A stretch of DNA of 12,193 nt from an uncultured Sphingorhabdus sp. (GTDB lineage: Bacteria > Pseudomonadota > Alphaproteobacteria > Sphingomonadales > Sphingomonadaceae): positions 1-12,193 of the forward strand of contig CALMYW010000450.1 in assembly GCA_937873665.1 (NCBI GenBank). Direction: 5' to 3'. The notes beneath the pieces are model-generated. The model searched no databases, was not told where the DNA came from, and saw only the letters and a list, made by a program, of their open reading frames with translations. How positions within the stretch are numbered: the first letter of the stretch is position 1; the number at the start of each line of letters is the position of its first letter. The position numbers and the translations under genes were made by a program. Of the stretch, positions 7,546 through 12,193 are shown piece by piece.

Positions 7546-8821
7546 CGCCGTCAATTGCAGTGGCAACGTCCTCGCCAGGATCGTCATCCACCGAAACACT
7601 CCCGATCAAGGTTCGCCAATCGAGAGCAGGGTTCTGCTCCAGGATTGCAAGGAGCTGGACGAAGGCCTTGATGGTGTTACGCGGCGTCCTGAAATAGGCT
7701 TCGCCAATGCGTTGGCTGCAATGCGCCATGAATGCGTCGAGTGCTTCATCGGGTACGAGATGGTTCGCCGGGTCACCTAAAGCGAAGATCGCACGGATGT
7801 TGCCTAACAGGATCAAAAATTCTTCAGGCGAAAGGTTCTGCAAACGCACAACCGGTCCGCTCAGGTCGACTAACCCGGGTGCGGCAAACTGGTTTTCTGC
7901 AAGCCGGGATTGCAGGGCCTCATAGCTGTAGAGCCCGCGACGGCTGTCCATGAGGAATTCAGGCGTGCCACCAAAAACAAAGCCGAGCCCTTCGGAATTG
8001 CCCTGGAGCATATCGTTGACCATGCGCAGGATCTGCTCGAAATTCTGGTTTCGTGCCTGGGAGCTCTGCAATTTGTAAATGTTGACCATCTCGTCGAACA
8101 CGACAAGCAATCCGGTGTAGCCAGCGAGACGAGTGAAGCGAGCAAGGAGCTTCAGGCTGTCAAATATATCGGCGTCGTCGATTATCGAACGGACCCCTAG
8201 AGCTTGGCGTGCCTCAGTTTTCGTCGGAAACTCAGCGCGCAGCCAACGCAGTGCCGAAGCCTTCAAAGCCTCGTTACCATCCTCGCTGCCCTGCCAGTAG
8301 GACTTGAGCACATGCGCAAAATCATGGCCGCCCACCAGCTCTTGGATCGAAGCGAGGCGATCATCGATGACCTGTTCAACGGGCCTCTTATCGGCATGCG
8401 CCACCTTCACGCATTCGCTGATGAAGCGTTCGACAACGCTTGGTAGTGCGCCGCCGTCCGGTTTGGTCCGTGTCGCCATGTTGCGGATCGCCTCAGCATA
8501 AAGCCCGCGCGCCTGACCGCCGGTCGCATGAATGCGACGATCGGGAGCCAGGTCGGCGTGAATGGTAACGCACCGACGTTCCAGCGCGATTAGCCGTACG
8601 AGGCTCAGGAAGAAGGTCTTACCAGCACCGTATTCGCCGATAACGAACCGGCACGATGAACCGCCGTCGGCGATCCGGTCTATGTCCTTGACTAAGGCAC
8701 CGACCTCGAGCATCCGCCCGACTTGGATGTGCTGCAAGCCCACCCGCGGGACAACGCCAGCAGCGAGCGCTTGAACTATCGTGTCGCGGTCGCGAAGCCG
8801 GATTGGTGTACGCTCGGTCAT
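7517..8821 (-). CDS. sngB: Shango SngB-like P-loop ATPase (BrxD/DUF2791-related)
   Basis: A 434-residue AAA-type ATPase. Visible motifs are Walker A GEYGAGKT (62-69), Walker B LLVVFDEM with D243 and E244, a sensor-like strand FVFGGTPEF (281-289) and an arginine-rich element YFRTPRNTIKAF (about 377-388) near the C-terminus. This pattern is that of the DUF2791/BrxD group, P-loop proteins found in some BREX types and in TerB-helicase operons. No BREX methylase, PglZ or BrxC gene is in view, so Shango SngB fits better. The ATG at 8821 shares ATGA with the sngA stop (4-base overlap), with AGGAG about 12 bases upstream, so longer starts up to 8920 are not needed. The acidic C-terminal tail overlaps the sngC start. 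It presumably powers loading or regulation of the helicase; this is inference. Confidence 0.87.
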   Translation of the reverse strand: MTERTPIRLRDRDTIVQALAAGVVPRVGLQHIQVGRMLEVGALVKDIDRIADGGSSCRFVIGEYGAGKTFFLSLVRLIALERRCVTIHADLAPDRRIHATGGQARGLYAEAIRNMATRTKPDGGALPSVVERFISECVKVAHADKRPVEQVIDDRLASIQELVGGHDFAHVLKSYWQGSEDGNEALKASALRWLRAEFPTKTEARQALGVRSIIDDADIFDSLKLLARFTRLAGYTGLLVVFDEMVNIYKLQSSQARNQNFEQILRMVNDMLQGNSEGLGFVFGGTPEFLMDSRRGLYSYEALQSRLAENQFAAPGLVDLSGPVVRLQNLSPEEFLILLGNIRAIFALGDPANHLVPDEALDAFMAHCSQRIGEAYFRTPRNTIKAFVQLLAILEQNPALDWRTLIGSVSVDDDPGEDVATAIDGDDELATFEL

Positions 8822-11800
8822 GCGGCAGCCATGCTCCTGATTTTGTCGATGAGGTGCGGTTGAATCGAAACAATGTCTTCGCATTCGATCGCGATGTCGT
8901 CGAGGGCGTCGAATGCCCAATCGTTTATGGTTTCAACGGCTCCATCGGGGAGCAGTCGGTGCTCGCGGCAAAGGGTCTCGAACGTATCGGCCTCAACCGG
9001 CTGTTCCGAAAGCTTCAGAAGCACGTGCGAATGTGCGGCATCAAGACCAGGCAGGCTCCGCTCATCGGGCTGAGTTTGGGCAGAAGGTTCTGTCGAGGCC
9101 AATTCCTCTTCGCGAAAAATGCTTGAGAGCATGGTCGCGACAGCAGTTGTCTCCCGCCGAAGCCGCTCCAACCTCTCGCCATCAACGACGTGGGTTGGCT
9201 GGTTCTTGCCAGTGCTTTGCGATCGTGGGCTGTCTTCACCCGCGTGCAGTCGCGCATAAACCTCGTCCTGCGACTTCCCGAGGGACTTGTAGAGCCCTTC
9301 CAGAAAGCGGACTTCGGAAGGCAATACGCGTTGATCAGCAAGGATTGCGCGAACGGCAGTGGTCAGTACCCGATCCTTTTCTTCGTCGGGCAACGCCAGC
9401 AGCCGATTGGTCGCCGCTCGCATTTTTGAAGGATTCAATGCCAACGCCTGTGCATGAGCGCGCAATCTATGATGGTCGTTCGATTCCAGCCCTGCAATCT
9501 GTGCGACCTCGTCGAGGATCACGCTCATCTCAGCGTCGACGACCTTATCGTCTGCCTTGGCGGCCAGAACCGCAATCTCGATCATCGTGCGGGCCGAACG
9601 GTACTCATCACGGTCGTGATGCGGCTTGATCGACTTACCCATCTCGAACAGGCACAAAATTGTGTCGTTGCTTAAAGTGGGGACAGGGCCGTACCGCTTG
9701 TCTGGCTCAAAGCCGATATGCATTGCATCGAGGATTTCGGGCAGACGCTTGAACAAGAATGCCCTTCGGTCTGCGGCAAGCGGCCCCGGTTTCCCCGCCA
9801 GAACTTCCAATACCTGACCAAGAGGCTTCTGCGCCAAACCGTCTTTGCTGTCTCCGTCAAATAGACAAGTTCGCGCTGCCGCAAGAAGCGTCTCGGCCCG
9901 ATCATCCAGCGCCTCGGCCGGACAAAGTGCAGCAGCGAGCAATGTCGCGCGTTCTTCGGGATTTCGGCCCAGGAACCGACTAAGCGGGTCGAGTGCCGCA
10001 GTACATTCCGTCAGCAAGGCCTCCAACTTGGTCACAGGCCCCGCGATGGCACCAATATCGGGCAAGTCTTCCAATGCGGCATGAACATTGAACTCGCCGC
10101 TCGCTGCTCGATAATTGAATTGCAGACGCGTTTTGCCCCCGCGAACCTTGATGCCGTCGGGGAAGCGTTCGGCGAAGCGATAGCGCCACAACGCGCAGAA
10201 CTGATCAAAGCAGCGGCTAACGGCGGTTCGCGGATAGAGCTGCGGATGCGTCAAAGCCCAGCACAAGGCGTCATCGGTATCTATTGCTGTCCCGTCACGG
10301 ACTTTGCGTCCAAGCCGCACCCGGATGCCAATGGGGATTTCCCAACCTCGCCGCATGTCGAGCGAGATTGCATTGCCAGTGGGTGCGATGTCGAAGATCA
10401 ACTCGCCGGCCTCAATCAGCGCGCCACAGTAATTACGGAATGAGTGGTTATCGCCATAGATATCCAGCAGGCGTCGCGCTTCCACGAGGATCGCGCGAGC
10501 ATCCTTCTCGCTTTTCTCCGCGATCAAGCGACGTTCGAGCCCATAGAAATAGACGAAAATATACCCGATGGGTGCGTTCGGCGCACAACGCCCGGAAGCC
10601 AGCCACTCCAGATATGCTCGACGTGCTGAGGGCGCTAACTCGCTATAGTTCGGCCAGTAACCCAGAGTGGTCCCGAGCGAGTCTGCATCGAATGCAACCG
10701 ACAGCGTCGGGTCCACAAGTGCACGATGGCTCGAGCGTCGATCGGATTTTCCGTAGTAAAGCAGCTCCCCTTGAAATTCGATACCGGCCACCTCCACCGT
10801 GGTTGGCTCGGAAATCCAACGTGCAGCTGGCACAGGAGCGAATGGTTTGGCGAGCTTGGCGATGAAGCTTTGAGGAGCTTCCCTTCTCGGGGCGGAAAAT
10901 GACGGGGACTGCGGCGTCGAAACTGGCCGATGACTGTAACCAACGGCCGCCCTGCGCGCATCCTCAAGCTTGGCATGGGCATACCCACGAACGTAAAACT
11001 GACCATCCCTGCCCAGCTTGATTCCAGGTTCGATTTCGGCCCAGCTCTCTTTGGGCCCACTGTACGTCGCGGGCTGGGGAGGGTTGTCGGAAAAGCCAGC
11101 GGTTGGCCCGTTTGAGCCAATGACCGACGAAGGCGCGGCCGTTCCTCGCCGCCGTTGCGCATAATTCTCAGCTTGTGCCCTCGTAGTGAATGTATAGCCG
11201 CCGGACATGAAGCGACCATCTGAGGTCGGAGTGACCTCGTATTTGTCAGCCCCAGTGCTCATCGACGAGCCAGGATTTTCTGAGGCGTTCTCCCTTGAGG
11301 CTGGATCCAGCACCCCTTTGATAGCAGCGTTCCTCCGCTCACCGTCGTTCTCTTCACTTGATCGCCGCGCTGACCGTCGATTCTCGGTGAGGCCGAACTG
11401 ATAGGCTTCCTTGTAACTGGCGAAGGCCAATCCGACGCATTCGAATGTGCCGTCCGGCAAACACAACACACCATGCTGGTCGCGGGTTGGTTGCTCGCTG
11501 GTAGTCTGGATGTCATCTTCTGACGATGCGCTGACCGGGTCGCAACCCGCATTGGCCACCTCGGGTGTTTCGCCATATCGGTTCCTCCCCCGTTCGCCCC
11601 GCGGCGCCATGAGACCAAGAGAAATTGCCAGTAAGGCCATGCCTGCCAACGGTTGGATGAAAAGCGCCGAATAGCCAGCGATGTTGATCGAAACGAGCCA
11701 ACCACTCCTACCTTGGTCATGCAGGCGGCGCGCCTGCAGCGCAAACCATGGCACTGCCGTAACTGCCCACCAGAAAACGTATGCCAGTGCCCAAGTCGGA

Positions 11801-11955
11801 GTAGCTTTGGCAGCGGTCTGCGTGCTGACACCGGTAAGAAAGACGGTGATGACTAATACAGCAGCCGAAAGTGCAAAGAACCACCAGAACTCGCGCGGAC
11901 TCGCACGTCCGGAGAAGTCCGAGTACTTTCGAAAAGGCATTAACGCGTTGTGCAT
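8818..11955 (-). CDS. sngA: Shango SngA-like TerB protein with N-terminal DUF805 membrane domain
   Basis: About 1045 residues from ATG 11955 (AGGTGA 11 bases upstream; GTG 11970 and ATG 11940 are alternatives). Residues 1-131 look like DUF805: YSDFSGRASPREFWWF, two to four hydrophobic helices up to about residue 116, RRLHDQGRSGW at about 76-86, and NRYGETP at the end. Residues 132-365 are a polar, probably disordered linker with three copies of a D-G-x-F-x3-G module (168-188, 246-266, 317-337). TerB_N follows (about 380-595; VEVAGIEFQGELLYYG, LGYWPNYSELAP, IGYIFVYFYGLERR). A central TerB fold (about 785-905) carries acidic ADDKVVDAE, and TerB_C (about 915-1045) ends the protein. TerB domains bind metal and associate with membranes in ter stress systems. 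The role in Shango is probably sensing or scaffolding. The DUF805 fusion is unusual to me. Confidence 0.85.
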   Translation of the reverse strand: MHNALMPFRKYSDFSGRASPREFWWFFALSAAVLVITVFLTGVSTQTAAKATPTWALAYVFWWAVTAVPWFALQARRLHDQGRSGWLVSINIAGYSALFIQPLAGMALLAISLGLMAPRGERGRNRYGETPEVANAGCDPVSASSEDDIQTTSEQPTRDQHGVLCLPDGTFECVGLAFASYKEAYQFGLTENRRSARRSSEENDGERRNAAIKGVLDPASRENASENPGSSMSTGADKYEVTPTSDGRFMSGGYTFTTRAQAENYAQRRRGTAAPSSVIGSNGPTAGFSDNPPQPATYSGPKESWAEIEPGIKLGRDGQFYVRGYAHAKLEDARRAAVGYSHRPVSTPQSPSFSAPRREAPQSFIAKLAKPFAPVPAARWISEPTTVEVAGIEFQGELLYYGKSDRRSSHRALVDPTLSVAFDADSLGTTLGYWPNYSELAPSARRAYLEWLASGRCAPNAPIGYIFVYFYGLERRLIAEKSEKDARAILVEARRLLDIYGDNHSFRNYCGALIEAGELIFDIAPTGNAISLDMRRGWEIPIGIRVRLGRKVRDGTAIDTDDALCWALTHPQLYPRTAVSRCFDQFCALWRYRFAERFPDGIKVRGGKTRLQFNYRAASGEFNVHAALEDLPDIGAIAGPVTKLEALLTECTAALDPLSRFLGRNPEERATLLAAALCPAEALDDRAETLLAAARTCLFDGDSKDGLAQKPLGQVLEVLAGKPGPLAADRRAFLFKRLPEILDAMHIGFEPDKRYGPVPTLSNDTILCLFEMGKSIKPHHDRDEYRSARTMIEIAVLAAKADDKVVDAEMSVILDEVAQIAGLESNDHHRLRAHAQALALNPSKMRAATNRLLALPDEEKDRVLTTAVRAILADQRVLPSEVRFLEGLYKSLGKSQDEVYARLHAGEDSPRSQSTGKNQPTHVVDGERLERLRRETTAVATMLSSIFREEELASTEPSAQTQPDERSLPGLDAAHSHVLLKLSEQPVEADTFETLCREHRLLPDGAVETINDWAFDALDDIAIECEDIVSIQPHLIDKIRSMAAA
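10945..11454 (-). repeat. Three degenerate protein-level repeats in the SngA linker
   Basis: The linker between membrane and TerB_N regions codes three 21-residue units: DGTFECVGLAFASYKEAYQF (11454 down to 11392, first 20 residues shown), DGRFMSGGYTFTTRAQAENY (11220 down to 11158) and DGQFYVRGYAHAKLEDARRA (11007 down to 10945). All fit D-G-x-F-x3-G-[LY]-x-[FH] followed by a short helix with a conserved alanine. Spacers of about 57 and 50 residues are rich in S, P, N and R. The DNA copies are diverged, so this is an old duplication of a small beta-hairpin-helix module and not a recent tandem repeat. Confidence 0.7.
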
Positions 11956-11993
11956 GCAGCTGAAATTCACCTATGTGACGGATATGTCAAACA

Positions 11994-12193
11994 TCACTGC
12001 AATCGTGACTCTATGACGCTTCCATTCACTCTTTTTCGAACACTGAAGCCATTGGGGACAGCCTGCTGAACCATCGGTACGTGAGAAATCAATCCGACGG
12101 ATCGGCGTTCGCCAACGATGTCTTGCAGGACCTGCAACACCTGATCCAGCGTGCCAGCGTCGTTCTCGGTATCCAAACTGCCGAAACCTTCAT
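11994..12193 (-). CDS. SbcC/SMC-type exonuclease ATPase, C-terminal fragment, rest beyond the right edge
   Basis: Only the last 65 or so residues are inside the window. In frame they begin DEGFGSLDTEN at the very edge, which is the Walker B to D-loop region of SbcC/Rad50/SMC ATPases. They continue with a helix and then VGLISHVPMVQQ (the H-loop segment of SbcC, usually IISHV), and finish with a beta-rich tail that ends at TGA 11994. SbcC with SbcD processes hairpins and double-strand ends; many phage-defence operons also use SbcC-like ATPases. The stop lies 38 bases from the preferred sngA start, on the same strand, so co-transcription with Shango is likely. Whether this is housekeeping SbcC or a defence-specific homologue cannot be told from the fragment. 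An ATG at the edge (12193) is in another frame and is not the start. Confidence 0.85.
   Translation of the reverse strand, partial: EGFGSLDTENDAGTLDQVLQVLQDIVGERRSVGLISHVPMVQQAVPNGFSVRKRVNGSVIESRLQ

Noticed and set aside
7517..8821. BREX system, because the ATPase resembles BrxD
   Set aside because: No PglZ, BrxC, PglX methylase or BrxL gene is in the window. The TerB protein and Lhr-like helicase partners fit Shango instead.
8822..8920. Longer N-terminus for sngB starting at 8920
   Set aside because: The extra 33 residues are arginine/histidine-rich, lie within sngA in another frame, and the ATGA overlap with AGGAG at 8821 gives a natural start.
8913..9629. Plus-strand open frame of 238 residues
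   Set aside because: It lies fully opposite sngA, is arginine/proline/serine-rich without domain logic, and has no ribosome-binding site. It is a shadow of a GC-rich gene.
8818..11955. Tellurite-resistance operon, because of the TerB domains
   Set aside because: No TerC, TerD, TerE or TerZ gene is nearby. TerB_N and TerB_C with a helicase and ATPase mark a different, DNA-related context.
11962..11990. TTGACA on the minus strand at 11990-11985 as a sngA promoter
   Set aside because: The -35 matches perfectly, but at 16-18 base spacing only AATTTC-like sequences occur, a poor -10. It would also put the start of transcription almost on the start codon. Left unassigned.

Overview
The window is a defence-island segment from a GC-rich proteobacterium. 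An alphaproteobacterium, possibly a sphingomonad, is my best guess: a DUF3768 protein sits at the left, codons favour G/C at third positions, and genes overlap heavily. The taxon is inferred from these features and was not searched. I see no rRNA, tRNA, CRISPR array, insertion sequence or integrase.

Left part (1-1385): an unrecognised minus-strand gene runs off the left edge (488 to 1). It is divergent from a two-gene plus-strand unit, a DUF3768 protein (597-1004) and a 90-residue hypothetical protein (1009-1281). The 108-base divergent spacer carries three short perfect inverted repeats. A 104-base convergent spacer with two hairpins separates this unit from the rest.

Main part (12193 down to 1386): everything is on the minus strand. 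Transcription order is (1) the 3' end of an SbcC/SMC-type exonuclease ATPase entering from the right edge, (2) a three-gene system matching Shango, and (3) a two-gene system matching Gabija. Shango consists of SngA (TerB_N-TerB-TerB_C protein), SngB (BrxD/DUF2791-like P-loop ATPase) and SngC (Lhr-like DEAD/H helicase). Gabija consists of GajA (OLD-family ATPase with TOPRIM nuclease) and GajB (UvrD-like helicase). Genes overlap within each system: 4 bases for sngA/sngB, about 29 for sngB/sngC and about 47 for gajA/gajB. This points to translational coupling and fixed subunit ratios. The 123-base gap between the two systems is the only sizeable break and holds a direct repeat overlapping a 12-base palindrome, a plausible separate control region for Gabija.

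The most unusual element is SngA. Its N-terminus is a membrane domain of the DUF805 type. A long low-complexity linker follows, with three degenerate copies of a D-G-x-F-x3-G module, and only then the TerB_N region. This suggests a membrane-tethered Shango sensor or scaffold. The SbcC-like gene ends only about 38 bases upstream of sngA and could be an extra component of the same operon.
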